Source: Polyangiaceae bacterium (GTDB taxonomy: Bacteria; Myxococcota_A; Polyangia; Polyangiales; Polyangiaceae). Taken from it: 64,000 bases of DNA. Shown here piece by piece: positions 1-8,754 of the stretch; position 1 is the first letter of the stretch; every line of letters starts with the position of its first letter. Made by a program: the position numbers and the translations under genes. The notes under the pieces were generated by a model. That model was not told the origin of the DNA, did not search any database, and saw nothing but the letters and a program-made list of their open reading frames with translations. The stretch covers positions 744,001 to 808,000 of the forward strand of contig JABTUA010000002.1 in NCBI GenBank assembly GCA_015075635.1. The letters are read 5' to 3'.

Positions 1-423
1 GACCTGCTCGTTGTGCAGGTCCCCGTTCTCGTCCAGGCGCAGCATGCCGCAGATGAAGAGCTGCTGGCCCTCGTAGCTCTCGGTCTTCGGTCGCTGCGGC
101 ACGTTGACGACGTCGGCCAACGCGAGCGGGTGCAGCGCGAACAGATCCGCGAGCTGACGCAGCACCTTCTCGTCGCCGAGCCCCTGTACGTCCACCCACG
201 TGACGGCGTGCGAACGCATCAACTCACGCAGCTCGGAGACGCGATCGAGGTCGCCTTCGTGCAGGTGATCCGCGTCGTAAGCCATGACGTGGATGCGCGG
301 CTTCGGAGCGTCCTTGCCGATGACCAGGGCGCCGGGCCGCGCGCCCACCGGCGGGTTCTTCTTGAGGAAGAGCGAGACGGTCGGCGCGATCCTGCGCAGC
401 GACTTCGGTGCTTCCTCTTCCAT
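1..423 (-). CDS. corA: CorA-type magnesium transporter, N-terminal part (cut by window edge)
   Basis: Reading the minus strand from the ATG at 423 gives 141 codons that run off the left edge without a stop. CorA proteins are pentameric Mg2+/Co2+ channels with a cytoplasmic N-terminal domain and two C-terminal pore helices. Visible here are family signatures of the cytoplasmic domain: TWVDVQG (residues 75-81), FALHPLALADV (95-105), QRPKTE (110-115) and the following FICGMLRLDE stretch. The pore helices and the GMN signature lie outside the window, so transport activity cannot be judged. It starts 22 bp after the stop of the MmgE/PrpD gene on the same strand and may be co-transcribed with it. 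Confidence 0.88.
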   Translation of the reverse strand, partial: MEEEAPKSLRRIAPTVSLFLKKNPPVGARPGALVIGKDAPKPRIHVMAYDADHLHEGDLDRVSELRELMRSHAVTWVDVQGLGDEKVLRQLADLFALHPLALADVVNVPQRPKTESYEGQQLFICGMLRLDENGDLHNEQV

Positions 424-445
424 CGCGGGCCGAGCTTAGCGGAGG

Positions 446-2056
446 TCACGCGCCGCACGAAAGGCGCACGGTGTCCGCCACCGGGTTGGCTTCGAAATCC
501 CGGAGCGCGTCTGAAAGCGCCAAGGCGCGCTCACGGGGCAAGCTAACCTCCCGCGCGAGCTTGGCGTACGCGGCTTCGACTCGCCCCGGCTCTCCCGGTG
601 CTCCGATGGGAATGTCCTGCCGCGCCTGGTAGCGCTCGCCGTCTTGGGTCTCGAGGCGGACCTGGGCCGGAAACACCATGCGGAAGCGCGTGAAGTCGCG
701 GGGCCCGGAGCGTCCACCGCCGCGGCGCCGCGCGGCGCCGAGCATGCGGCCGAGCGTGCTCCACTCGCCGAGCAGCGCGCTCGGCCGCACGCCCGTGCGC
801 TTCTTGCCGCCGAGCTGCTTCTGATAGCCGGCCAGCACGGCGGCGAGCTGGGTCGGCCGGAGCTGGCCCAGCGTGCCACCCCCGCCCAGAGCGCCGTCGA
901 AGGCCCGGACCACCGCCAGGCTCATGCCCCAGTCGTGACGGAGCTCGGTCTTGCCGACGATCTCGCGGATCGCCGCGTCGTTCGCGTCCAGGGCCTCCTG
1001 GCTCAGCGCAGCGCCGTCGTGGGCGCCGGCGGCGACGGCGATGCCCACGTTGAACGGGATGGAGAAGTTGACGTTCACAGGCGAGAGCGGCTCACCCGGA
1101 CGCACGTGCTCGCTCGACAGGTTGTCCATCTCGACGCTGAGCAGGTTCGCGTCGACGACGATGCGCTTCACATCTGCGGGCACGAGATCGCGTCCAGTCG
1201 CCTCGCGATACTCCGCGAGCACGGCGAACAGCGCGTCGAGCGTGGTGTCGATGTAAGCGCAGCCGGGGTAACGCTTGAAGGCCAGCGTGTCGCTGACCCA
1301 GGCTTCACCCAGCCCGGAGAGCATCTTCGGCAGCGGCGCCCAGGAGAAAGAGGCCCAGAAGCCCTTGCGCGGGTGCTCGAAGATCTCCCGCGCCCCGGTC
1401 ATGCCGGCGCGCGCGAAGGCGGCTGCCTGCATCCCCACCACGGTCGGGTGCGCCGCGGTCAGCACCTTGCTCCCGGGGCCCATGAAGCCGGGCCAGAGCG
1501 TGAAGGTGGGCTGGTAGAGCGCGATGGCGAGCGCGTTGGCCGTCTGGACGGGCGAGAGACGCCAGAGCTTGGCGGCGACCACGGCGCCCTCCACGGCGTG
1601 GATGAAGCTCCAGGCCTGGCCGTTCTGCGGGCCGAGCACGGCGCTGGCGCCGACCCGACCGCCGAGCTCGTTGGCCAGCACCATGGCGGTGAGCACGTCC
1701 TTCGGGGCGTGGCTCTCCGCCTCGCCGAGAGCGAGGCCGGCGAGCACCGCCGAGTGTCCGGTGTGCCCCATGTACAGGTAGTCGTCGTAGTCGAGCGCCA
1801 TGGAGTAGGCGCTGTTCACGAGCACGGCATCTTGGACCGACCAGCGCTCGCCGCTCGCGATCACGCTGGCTCGACCCGTGGCAGCCCAGCCCTTCACCGC
1901 AGTCCGTACCGCGCCCGCGTCGCGGCTGTGCTGGCCGGCGTGGATGGCGGCTATCACGCTGGCGATCTGCGCGCGGGTGAGCTCCCGAACGCGCTCCGGC
2001 ACGTCGCCGTGCTCGACGGCGCACACCCACTCCGCGAGCGTCTCGACGACCGTCAT
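446..2056 (-). CDS. MmgE/PrpD family protein
   Basis: A 536-residue protein of the MmgE/PrpD superfamily (2-methylcitrate dehydratase and relatives). The family features are the helical N-terminal half with AYSMALDYDDYLYMGHTGHSA (the aspartate-rich turn followed by H-x-G-H-S), GGRVGAS, and the AAHPTVVGMQAAAFARAG segment, then a C-terminal half with the NFSIPFNVG strand. Length is slightly above the usual 450-500 residues, with a Gly-rich insert near residue 395. The substrate cannot be fixed: no prpB or prpC lies nearby, so a role in the methylcitrate cycle is not supported by context. The C-terminal half is less canonical than the N-terminal half. The downstream neighbour is corA. Confidence 0.85.
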   Translation of the reverse strand: MTVVETLAEWVCAVEHGDVPERVRELTRAQIASVIAAIHAGQHSRDAGAVRTAVKGWAATGRASVIASGERWSVQDAVLVNSAYSMALDYDDYLYMGHTGHSAVLAGLALGEAESHAPKDVLTAMVLANELGGRVGASAVLGPQNGQAWSFIHAVEGAVVAAKLWRLSPVQTANALAIALYQPTFTLWPGFMGPGSKVLTAAHPTVVGMQAAAFARAGMTGAREIFEHPRKGFWASFSWAPLPKMLSGLGEAWVSDTLAFKRYPGCAYIDTTLDALFAVLAEYREATGRDLVPADVKRIVVDANLLSVEMDNLSSEHVRPGEPLSPVNVNFSIPFNVGIAVAAGAHDGAALSQEALDANDAAIREIVGKTELRHDWGMSLAVVRAFDGALGGGGTLGQLRPTQLAAVLAGYQKQLGGKKRTGVRPSALLGEWSTLGRMLGAARRRGGGRSGPRDFTRFRMVFPAQVRLETQDGERYQARQDIPIGAPGEPGRVEAAYAKLAREVSLPRERALALSDALRDFEANPVADTVRLSCGA

Positions 2057-2069
2057 CGCCGAGCGTCCG

Positions 2070-3287
2070 TCAGTTCTTGGCTCGACCCTTCGGCGAGTCC
2101 CAGCGCGGTTTCACGTGGACCTTCAGCACGTCGCGGAGCAGGCCGATGTGGGCGCAGTGGTCCATCTTGTCGTTGCCGTCGTAGCCGCGGACGTGGAAGC
2201 TCCCCTTGGAGAAGCGCGCGTTCAGGTCCAGGCCCATCGGGTCGGCGCCCCGAGGCTTGGTCTTCCGCGGCTTTCCGCCGACCTTCTCGATCAGGTACTT
2301 CGCGGTCTCGGTCGTCGAGGCGTAGCCCGGCGGGATGATCGACGAGTGGCTGACGAACATCAGCTTCTGGCGCGCCGAGGCCTCCTTCGCGAACTCGACG
2401 AACGGCAGGAGCTGCGCCCCGTTGAGGGAGTCTCCGGCGTAGCCGCTGTGCAGCCCGTCGAGCAGGATGACCGTGTCGACGACCTTCTTGCCGTAGGCCT
2501 GCCCGAGGATCTCGCCGACCGCGCCGTAGCCGGCGCTCCAACCCGAGAGGCCCACGTGCCTCACGTGGGCGTTCTTCTTGCCGGTCTTGTCGGCCATCGC
2601 CTTCTCGACGCTCTCCACCAGCTTCTTGAAGGAGTCCGGTGCCGAGAACGCCGAAGCGTAAGGTCCCGAGCCGATGCCCAGGTCGATGCCCACCAGCACG
2701 GCGCCGTCCATCACCTGCGTCCACTCCTTGCGCACCGGCTCGTGGCCGTGGAAGTGGAACATCACGTCGAAGGCGCCGTTCGCGGCGATGCCGCCCTTGC
2801 CGGGCGAGATCATCTGCCCCATCGAGGGCGCGCGGCTCCACTTGTCGTAGACGCCCCAGCCCTTGTCCGGCGTGTTGCAGGGGTTGATGCCGCGCTCTTG
2901 GGCCGTCTTCTGCGTCTGCGTCTCGGCGCTGGGCTTCTCGACGACCCAATTGGCAGGCTTGGTGTCCGCCTTCTCGTCGGGCTTTTTGTCGGCCTTGGTG
3001 TCTTCGGAAGGCTTGACCTTCACGAGGCCCGGCTTGGCCTTGGCGGCGACCTTCTCTTCGTCCGCCTTCTGCTTCTTCGCCTTCGCGATCGCGTCGCCCC
3101 GCTTGTCGGCCTTCTTCGCAGTCTTGTCGGTCTTCTGCGGCTTGGCCTTGCTCTTCTGCTTCCTCTGCTTGGCAGCCTTGGCCGGCGCGTCGGCGGGCGC
3201 CGCGAGCGCGGGCTGCGCCAGACCGAGCCCGAACGCCAGAGCCAGGAGCCCGGTCGCACGTCGCAGAATCTGGGGGGCACGCAGCAT
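2070..3287 (-). CDS. Secreted alpha/beta-hydrolase-like protein with Lys/Ala-rich linker
   Basis: Start chosen at the ATG at 3287 because it opens a clean signal peptide (MLRAP, then a hydrophobic stretch ending AQPALA) for a 405-residue protein; a longer reading from 3371 would place 28 charged residues before it. Residues about 30-125 are a Lys/Ala/Asp-rich low-complexity linker, probably cell-wall or surface exposed. The folded part has the hydrolase-like oxyanion region MFHFHGHEP, a GLSGWSAGYG nucleophile elbow with Ser, LLDGLHSGY and a late DHCAH that may hold the catalytic His. The substrate is unknown. It ends 13 bp upstream of the MmgE/PrpD gene start, on the same strand. Confidence 0.7.
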   Translation of the reverse strand: MLRAPQILRRATGLLALAFGLGLAQPALAAPADAPAKAAKQRKQKSKAKPQKTDKTAKKADKRGDAIAKAKKQKADEEKVAAKAKPGLVKVKPSEDTKADKKPDEKADTKPANWVVEKPSAETQTQKTAQERGINPCNTPDKGWGVYDKWSRAPSMGQMISPGKGGIAANGAFDVMFHFHGHEPVRKEWTQVMDGAVLVGIDLGIGSGPYASAFSAPDSFKKLVESVEKAMADKTGKKNAHVRHVGLSGWSAGYGAVGEILGQAYGKKVVDTVILLDGLHSGYAGDSLNGAQLLPFVEFAKEASARQKLMFVSHSSIIPPGYASTTETAKYLIEKVGGKPRKTKPRGADPMGLDLNARFSKGSFHVRGYDGNDKMDHCAHIGLLRDVLKVHVKPRWDSPKGRAKN

Positions 3288-3443
3288 GAGGGAGGGCCCC
3301 ACCGTGGCCCACGGGCGCGGTCTTTTCAACTTCGTGGCAACGATTTTCGTGCCGGATCCCGCGTCGCGCACGAAAGCCAGCGGATCTCGCGATTTTGGCC
3401 TGGCTTGACCAAACGCTCAGGGGTTGTCGAGACTCGGCTCGTG

Positions 3444-4295
3444 ATGCGCCGATTTTCGCAGTGGCTGGGCCCCGTACTCATCGGCTCTCTCTCGGCGTGC
3501 GCGCCGAGCCCGGCGGCACCGCCGCCCAGGGCCGAGAGCCCGAAGGCTCAGCCTACCGCCGCTGCTCCCGAAGCGGCCGAGCCCGAAAGCAGCTGTCCCA
3601 GGGGCATGCTGCTCGTACCGGGCGGCACGCTCTGGCTCGGCTCGCCCGCGGGCAGCGGCAGCGCCGACGAGCGCCCCGAGCAGAAGGTGTCCGTAGCCGA
3701 ATACTGTCTCGATGCCCGCGAGGTGAGCGTGGCGGACTATCGTGCGTGTGAGTCGAACAGAGCCTGTGAAGCGCTGCCCACCGAGGTGCGCCTGCTCTCT
3801 CCGCTCCCCGAGGCCGAGCACAAGGCGCAGAGCGCGCAGTGCAGCGCCAACCTCGCCGACAACGCCGACCTGCCCGCGAGCTGCGTGAGCTTCGAGGAGG
3901 CCACCCGCTACTGTGCGTGGAAGGGCCTGCGCCTGCCGAGCGAGCCGGAGTGGGAGTGGGCGGCGACCGGAGGCGACGACAAGCTCGCCTGGCCCTGGGG
4001 TCAGGCGCTGCCTTCGGACGAGAACGCTTGCTGGAATCGGCGCGTGCCGTGCAGGGTCGGCAGCAGGAAGGCCGGCGCCTTCGACATCCACGACCTCGCC
4101 GGCGGCGTCAGCGAGTGGACGAGCACGGCCTACGGCCCGTACGGCGGCGCCGCCCCGGACGCGAGCAAGAAGGTCGTGCGCGGCGGCAACTGGGAGAGCA
4201 CGAAGGAAGACGCGCTCCGTCCGGAGAAGCGCGCAGCTCATCCGGCGAGCTACCGGGACGTGACGTTGGGCTTCCGCTGCGCGAAGGATCGCTGA
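3444..4295 (+). CDS. Formylglycine-generating-enzyme-like (FGE-sulfatase domain) lipoprotein
   Basis: A 283-residue exported lipoprotein: MRRFSQ, hydrophobic core, lipobox LSAC, then a Pro/Ala-rich linker to about residue 50. The rest is an FGE-sulfatase domain: GMLLVPGGTLWLGS near the start, the LRLPSEPEWEWAA block, FDIHDLAGGVSEWT, VVRGGNW and the terminal GFRCAKD. These domains often serve as structural or carbohydrate/peptide-binding modules. The cysteine pair needed for true formylglycine formation is not evident, so enzymatic activity is doubtful. Start chosen at ATG 3444 for the signal peptide. The next gene begins 1 bp after its stop, suggesting a three-gene operon with the small L7/L12-like protein and the cupin. 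Confidence 0.82.
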   Translation: MRRFSQWLGPVLIGSLSACAPSPAAPPPRAESPKAQPTAAAPEAAEPESSCPRGMLLVPGGTLWLGSPAGSGSADERPEQKVSVAEYCLDAREVSVADYRACESNRACEALPTEVRLLSPLPEAEHKAQSAQCSANLADNADLPASCVSFEEATRYCAWKGLRLPSEPEWEWAATGGDDKLAWPWGQALPSDENACWNRRVPCRVGSRKAGAFDIHDLAGGVSEWTSTAYGPYGGAAPDASKKVVRGGNWESTKEDALRPEKRAAHPASYRDVTLGFRCAKDR

Positions 4296-4296
4296 G

Positions 4297-4554
4297 ATGA
4301 GCTGCGTGCGCCTGAGCATCGAACCCGATTTGTGCGGACCCGTGAGCGTCGGCACGGTGAAGGTGATCCGCGTGGTCGAGCGGACGCTCGAGTTGAGCCT
4401 GGGCGAGGCGCTCCGCTACGTGAACCGCTCGGTCTTCGACGGCGAGACGGTGTGCATTCCTGCGCCCTCGCCCGCCGCCGCCGCCGCTTGTGTGGCAGAG
4501 CTCGATGCGCTTCGTACCGGCGCCAGCGTGCGCGCGCACGCCGAGGCGGATTGA
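4297..4554 (+). CDS. Small protein resembling the ribosomal L7/L12 C-terminal domain
   Basis: An 85-residue protein. The middle, VKVIRVVERTLELSLGEAL, followed by a GxxV strand, an Ala-rich helix and a final TGASVRAH strand, follows the beta-alpha-alpha-beta-alpha-beta pattern of the L7/L12 C-terminal domain, in which V-I-K-x-V-R and L-K-E-A are conserved. Genuine ribosomal L12 also has an N-terminal dimerisation domain, absent here. This is therefore probably a stand-alone L12-CTD-like protein of unknown partner. It sits between the FGE-like lipoprotein (1 bp gap) and a cupin whose ATG overlaps its TGA, so all three are probably translated from one mRNA. Confidence 0.65.
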   Translation: MSCVRLSIEPDLCGPVSVGTVKVIRVVERTLELSLGEALRYVNRSVFDGETVCIPAPSPAAAAACVAELDALRTGASVRAHAEAD

Positions 4555-4907
4555 TGGACTTCGACCCCGCTAGGGTCGTCCGCCGCGAAGCCCTGTTCGG
4601 AGGCGTGGGCAGCGTGCTGGTCCAGGCGCTCGAAGAGAGCCCGCTGCCGGCGCCGTTCACCACGGTCCTGCTGTGCGAGCTCTCGCCGGGCGGTCGGGTC
4701 GGCGCCCATGTGCAGCAGACGGACTCCGAGATCGTCGTGGGCCTCGCGGGAGAGGCGGTGCTCTACGTGGACGGTCTGGCCCACGCGCTCCGCCCTGGCG
4801 GCGCTGCGGGTCTGCCTCTCGGGGGCAAGCTCGAGATCGACAACGCCAGCGCGGAAGCGCCGTTCCGCTACCTGATCGTCAAGGCCGCCTACTTGCCGTC
4901 GCGGTAG
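4554..4907 (+). CDS. Cupin-domain protein
   Basis: A 117-residue single-cupin protein. The cupin motif 1 region reads LSPGGRVGAHVQQTDSEIVVGLAGEAVL and motif 2 reads ALRPGGAAGLPLGGKLEIDN. The usual metal ligands are only partly kept (one His after the first Gly-rich turn, a Glu in the later position), so this may bind a small molecule without being a metal enzyme. The ATG overlaps the TGA of the previous gene (TGATG at 4552-4556), which fixes the start and implies translational coupling. Its 3' end overlaps the convergent lipoprotein gene by 19 bp. Confidence 0.75.
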   Translation: MDFDPARVVRREALFGGVGSVLVQALEESPLPAPFTTVLLCELSPGGRVGAHVQQTDSEIVVGLAGEAVLYVDGLAHALRPGGAAGLPLGGKLEIDNASAEAPFRYLIVKAAYLPSR

Positions 4908-5494
4908 TTCGAGACGGCGAGCGACGCACCGGTCTCGAACGGGGGGAGCAGATCCTCTTCGAGCTGCTTGAAGCTGTGGAGCGATGGGCACTTCTTGTCC
5001 GCCCGGGTGATCTTCTTCTCGGAGAGCACCTTGCCGGTCTTGGTGTCCCGCAGCCTGACGACATAGTCCCAGCCGTAGGTGGTGAGCGTGCCGCCCATCT
5101 TGGAGGGGTCGAGCGGCTTCATCTCGCAGGTGGTGAGCTTCTTCTTCTTCGTGACCTCGATGCAGGCGACCAAGCTCGCGTCCTCCAGCGAGACGGCGAG
5201 GCCATCTTTGTAGGCGACGACGCTCTCGTAGGGCACGTGCTCGAGCTTGCCCGCCGGGTCGCTCTTGACGAACAGCGCGGCTCGGGCCTTGTCGCGCGGC
5301 TGGGGCTCGATGTTCGGCACCCCCTGGCCCGCGCAGACCTTCTCGAGCTCGGAGACGCTCGGCCGGTAGGGCAGCTTGGGCGGCGGCGGGGCTGGAGTCG
5401 CCGCCGGGGCGGCAGTGGAGGCAGCGCTCTTCTCCGAGCCCTTGCAGGCCAGGAGCGCGCTGAAGATCAGGAGGAGCCAGAGCTTCGGATTCAT
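4889..5494 (-). CDS. Predicted lipoprotein of unknown function
   Basis: 201 residues. A short signal peptide (MNPKLWLLL) ends in the lipobox LLAC-K, followed by a Ser/Ala/Pro-rich linker to about residue 40. The globular part has two features resembling small extracytoplasmic domains: paired cysteines (VCAGQG, LVACIEV, TTCEM, KKCPS) that could form disulfides, and alternating beta-strand-like segments. I do not recognise the family. The ATG overlaps the stop of the agmatine deiminase gene (ATGA at 5491-5494), so it is the last gene of the aguB-aguA operon. That link to polyamine metabolism is only contextual. Confidence 0.7.
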   Translation of the reverse strand: MNPKLWLLLIFSALLACKGSEKSAASTAAPAATPAPPPPKLPYRPSVSELEKVCAGQGVPNIEPQPRDKARAALFVKSDPAGKLEHVPYESVVAYKDGLAVSLEDASLVACIEVTKKKKLTTCEMKPLDPSKMGGTLTTYGWDYVVRLRDTKTGKVLSEKKITRADKKCPSLHSFKQLEEDLLPPFETGASLAVSNYRDGK

Positions 5495-6561
5495 CCGGGT
5501 TCCTGCTGTGTGCTGCAGTGCAGAGTGCCGAGACCGAGCACCAGATCGCGGCAGAATACGCCGACCACCTCCCGCTTCGGGAAGAGCTCGCGCATCACGC
5601 CGAGCACCTGGCCGTCCCGGGGGTCGTTGAAGGTGGGGACGAGCAGGACGCCGTTGGCCAGGTAGAAATTCGCGTAGCTCGCCGGCAAGCGCTGACCGGC
5701 GAACACCACGGGCTCCGGCATGGGCAGCGGCACGACCTCGAGCTTCCTCCCCCGGGCGTCCGTGGCGCCGCGCAGGCGCTCGGCCGCCCGGGCCAAGATG
5801 CGCTGGTTCGGGTCGCGCCGGTTCTTCTCCTGGCAGAGCACGACGCGCCCTGGCGCAACGAAACGCGCGAAGTCGTCGATGTGCCCGCTGGTGTCGTCCC
5901 CCTCGATGCCCTCCGGCAGCCACAGCACCTTGTCGACGCCGAGCTCCTCGCGGAACACCCGCTCCGTGCCCTCGCGGCCGAGAGCCCGATTGCGCGCCCG
6001 CGGCCCGCTGAGCAGGCACTGCTCGGTAGCGAGCAGCGTGCCCTCGCCATCCACGTCGATGGCGCCGCCCTCCAGCACGACCCGTGCCGGCTTGCCGTGC
6101 CGGCGGTAGGCCGGTCGGGACACGAGCTCCGCGTAGCGCGTGGCGACGGCGTCGCCCGCCTCGTCGTCGCGCTTCCAGTCCGGGTAGCGCGCCCAGCCGT
6201 TGAACTGCCACTTCACGGCCGCGACGCGCCGCTGGCGGTCCACCACGAAGCTGGGAAGGAAGTCCCGGGTCCAGGAGCGATTGGTGGGCGCGACGAAGAA
6301 GTCCACGCGAGCGAGGTCCACGCCCTCCTGCGCGAGCTTCTTCTTGGCGTGGCTCCTCTGGGCGCGGCTCGAGACGAGCAGCCGCACGCGCTCGCGGCGG
6401 TGGAGCAGCCGAGCCATCTCCACGAACACCCACTCGACCATCAGCCCTTTGCCGGGCCAGTCCGTCTCGTTGTGGGGCCAGGCGAGCCAGGTCGCCGCGT
6501 GGGGCTCCCACTCGGCGGGCATGCGGAAGCGCGTCTGTCTTGCCGCAGCGCTAGCGGCCAT
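5491..6561 (-). CDS. aguA: Agmatine deiminase
   Basis: 356 residues, the usual length for the family. Agmatine deiminase converts agmatine to N-carbamoylputrescine plus ammonia through a covalent thiouronium on cysteine. Family marks are the N-terminal MPAEWEPHAATWLAWP, the RDFLPSFVV aspartate region, EGGAIDVDGEGTLL, GHIDDFARF and the C-terminal GLGTLHCSTQQEPG, in which Cys349 is the predicted nucleophile. ATG 6561 is chosen because it overlaps the TGA of the amidase gene (TGATG at 6563-6559). The two genes encode consecutive steps of putrescine synthesis from agmatine. No arginine decarboxylase is in view. Confidence 0.93.
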   Translation of the reverse strand: MAASAAARQTRFRMPAEWEPHAATWLAWPHNETDWPGKGLMVEWVFVEMARLLHRRERVRLLVSSRAQRSHAKKKLAQEGVDLARVDFFVAPTNRSWTRDFLPSFVVDRQRRVAAVKWQFNGWARYPDWKRDDEAGDAVATRYAELVSRPAYRRHGKPARVVLEGGAIDVDGEGTLLATEQCLLSGPRARNRALGREGTERVFREELGVDKVLWLPEGIEGDDTSGHIDDFARFVAPGRVVLCQEKNRRDPNQRILARAAERLRGATDARGRKLEVVPLPMPEPVVFAGQRLPASYANFYLANGVLLVPTFNDPRDGQVLGVMRELFPKREVVGVFCRDLVLGLGTLHCSTQQEPG

Positions 6562-7448
6562 CACTTGCCCCGATCCAGGTAGCGCTCGAGCAACCCCGCG
6601 TAGGCGTCGATGCGGCGATCGCGCAAGAACGGCCAGCCGCGACGCTGCTCTTCGATGCGTCCGAGGTCGAGCTCGACCACCAGCGTCTCCTCGCCGGTGC
6701 CCGCCTCCGCGAGCACCACACCAGCCGGATCGCACACGAACGAGTGGCCCCAGAACTCGAGCCCGCCGTCGTTCGGCCCCTCGTGGCCGACGCGGTTCAC
6801 CGCCACCACGAACACGCCGTTGGCGATGGCGTGGCTCTTCTGCATGGTCTGCCAGGCGGCGAGCTGCGCCGCGCCGTGCGACGCTTTCTCTTGCGGGTGC
6901 CAGCCGATGGCCGTCGGGTAGAACAGGATCTGGGCCCCGGCCAGCGCGGTGAGGCGCGCGCCCTCCGGGTACCACTGGTCCCAGCACACGAGCGGGCCGA
7001 CCTTGGCGAAGGGCGTGTCCACGCTCATGAAGCCGAGATCACCCGGCGTGAAGTAGAACTTCTCGTAGAACAGCGGGTCGTCGGGGATGTGCATCTTGCG
7101 GTACACGCCCAGCTCTTCGCCCCGCGTGCCGAGCACGACGGTGGTGTTGTGGTAGAGGCCCGGCGCGCGGCGCTCGAACATGCTGGTCAGGACCACCACG
7201 CCGAGCTCCTGGGCGACCTTCGCGACGGCCGAGACGGTGGGGCCGTCTTTGGCCTCGCCCAGGTCGAACAACGCCGCGTCTTCGACCTGGCAGAAGTAGG
7301 GCGAGGCGAACAGCTCCTGCAAGCAAACGATCTGGGCGCCGCGCCCCGCCGCGACCCGGACCTGAGCCAGCGCCTTGTCGATGTTGGCGCTCTTGTCGTC
7401 CAGCGTCGACATCTGCACGAGGCCGACCTTCACGCTCTGCTTGGCCAT
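6561..7448 (-). CDS. aguB: N-carbamoylputrescine amidase
   Basis: 295 residues, a nitrilase-superfamily amidase that hydrolyses N-carbamoylputrescine to putrescine, CO2 and ammonia. The catalytic triad is readable: Glu45 in CLQELF, Lys118 in GVYRKMHIPDD and Cys155 in PLVCWDQWYPE. HIPDDPLFYEKFYF and the WDQWYPE stretch match the AguB subgroup better than general nitrilases. It is first in a minus-strand operon with aguA and a lipoprotein, all joined by overlapping start and stop codons. There is a 47 bp gap to the unrelated Cys-rich lipoprotein upstream. Confidence 0.93.
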   Translation of the reverse strand: MAKQSVKVGLVQMSTLDDKSANIDKALAQVRVAAGRGAQIVCLQELFASPYFCQVEDAALFDLGEAKDGPTVSAVAKVAQELGVVVLTSMFERRAPGLYHNTTVVLGTRGEELGVYRKMHIPDDPLFYEKFYFTPGDLGFMSVDTPFAKVGPLVCWDQWYPEGARLTALAGAQILFYPTAIGWHPQEKASHGAAQLAAWQTMQKSHAIANGVFVVAVNRVGHEGPNDGGLEFWGHSFVCDPAGVVLAEAGTGEETLVVELDLGRIEEQRRGWPFLRDRRIDAYAGLLERYLDRGK

Positions 7449-7495
7449 CTTGGCCGGAAGCTAGCCGAAGCCGTGGGCCTGGGGAACCCGGCTCG

Positions 7496-8599
7496 TCAGC
7501 TGCAGCTGCCGGACGGCGCACAGGCGCCACCCACGCAGTGTTCGCTGTAGCAGACGTCGTCCACCGTGCACTGGGCGCCGAGGTGCTGGCGCGCGCGGCA
7601 GGTGCCGTTCTCGCAGCGGGCGCCGGCGGCGCACAGATCGTCGTCGAACAGCTTCCCGCACGCCTGCCCTGCCGCCGGGCGCGGCGTACAGGTGCCGTCG
7701 AACGAGTTCTGCAGCACCTTGCAGTACTGATCCGTGGGGCAGCCGTCGGGAATCGCGATCTTGCAGGCGGCGCCCGCGGCGAAGGGCGCGCCGCACGCGG
7801 TCACGATCTTGCCGGTGGTCGTGTCCACGCTCTGCACGATGCAGCGCAGGTCGGCGGTGCACGCTGGCTTGCCGTCGAAGAAGCAGGGGTCGCCCAGCTT
7901 GCCGGAGAACCCGTCCTCGAAGGTCTTGCATGCGCCCGGCTTCTTGCCGTCATCGTCGCTGCCAAGGCAGAAGAGCCCAGGCTGACACTCCGGCGCGGTG
8001 CCGCCGCCTTCGCAGGGCTGGCCCAACGCTGCCGGCACGATGCACTTGTCCGTGGCCTCCGAGCACTTGAGCCCCGCGGCGCAGTCCGAGTCCTGGTCGC
8101 AGCTGCCTCCCGCCAACTCCTTCGACGAGCACTTGCCGGGACAAGCCGCGGCGACCTTGCAGTAGGTGTCGCCACCCTTGCACTCCATGTCCGCCTGACA
8201 GTCGCCGCCGACCTCGACGGTGCCGTCGAGGGCGGCGGTACACTCGGTGGGCTCACCCTCCAGGCTGCAGCCCCGCTTCTCGATGGCGCTCAGGCAGGCT
8301 TTGACCTTCGTGCCGTCGTAGAGGACCTTGCCGTCGTCGATGGCCTGCTTGATGCGCGGCAGCTCGTCGCCGATGGCGGTCTCGTAGTTGGTCTGGCAGC
8401 TTTCGCCGGCCAGAAACACCTCGAGCAGACCGGCGAAGCAGGCCTCGTACGCCTTGCAGACGGCGCCGGCGTAGAGCCCCGGCACGTCCTCGATGGGCAC
8501 GCTGCTCTCGCTCAGGCCGCTGTCGCTGTCGCCGCCGCAGGCGCCGACCAGCAGGGAAGCACACAGACTCGCACCGAACCAACGCATCGCCGCTCGCAT
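7496..8599 (-). CDS. Cysteine-rich lipoprotein
   Basis: 367 residues from ATG 8599. A signal peptide (MRAAMRWFG, hydrophobic core, lipobox VGAC-G) is followed by a helical segment of about 100 residues and then about eight Cys-rich repeats of the type C-x-x-D-x-D-C-x-x-G-L-x-C. These resemble the disulfide-rich Dickkopf/EGF-like repeats common in myxobacterial surface proteins. The protein is presumably outer-membrane anchored and disulfide bonded, and may act in adhesion or binding, but the ligand is unknown. The start is set by a GGAGGA site 7 bp upstream. It is divergent from the acyltransferase gene. Confidence 0.78.
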   Translation of the reverse strand: MRAAMRWFGASLCASLLVGACGGDSDSGLSESSVPIEDVPGLYAGAVCKAYEACFAGLLEVFLAGESCQTNYETAIGDELPRIKQAIDDGKVLYDGTKVKACLSAIEKRGCSLEGEPTECTAALDGTVEVGGDCQADMECKGGDTYCKVAAACPGKCSSKELAGGSCDQDSDCAAGLKCSEATDKCIVPAALGQPCEGGGTAPECQPGLFCLGSDDDGKKPGACKTFEDGFSGKLGDPCFFDGKPACTADLRCIVQSVDTTTGKIVTACGAPFAAGAACKIAIPDGCPTDQYCKVLQNSFDGTCTPRPAAGQACGKLFDDDLCAAGARCENGTCRARQHLGAQCTVDDVCYSEHCVGGACAPSGSCS

Positions 8600-8606
8600 G
8601 GGGGGG

Positions 8607-8612
8607 TCCTCC
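8607..8612 (-). promoter_or_regulatory. Ribosome binding site deciding the lipoprotein start
   Basis: The minus strand reads GGAGGA, separated by seven bases (a run of C) from the ATG at 8599. An upstream in-frame ATG at 8617 would overlap this site and lacks its own Shine-Dalgarno sequence, so 8599 is preferred. Confidence 0.6.
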
Positions 8613-8754
8613 AGCAACTCGTGTGCCAGTCAGGATCGCACGCTTTCGCGTGCCAGACGAGGGGCCCGGGACGGGGGTTCACACCCGGCTCGTGACCCGC
8701 CGGCGACGCTCCCGACTTGCGGTCTCCCGCTCGATTTCCTACCACCGGAGCGCC

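Noticed and set aside
446-2056. 2-methylcitrate dehydratase of a propionate pathway
   Set aside because: Only the MmgE/PrpD family can be supported; no prpB or prpC genes accompany it.
3444-4295. Active formylglycine-generating enzyme
   Set aside because: The fold is recognisable but the active-site cysteine pair is not evident and no sulfatase gene is nearby.
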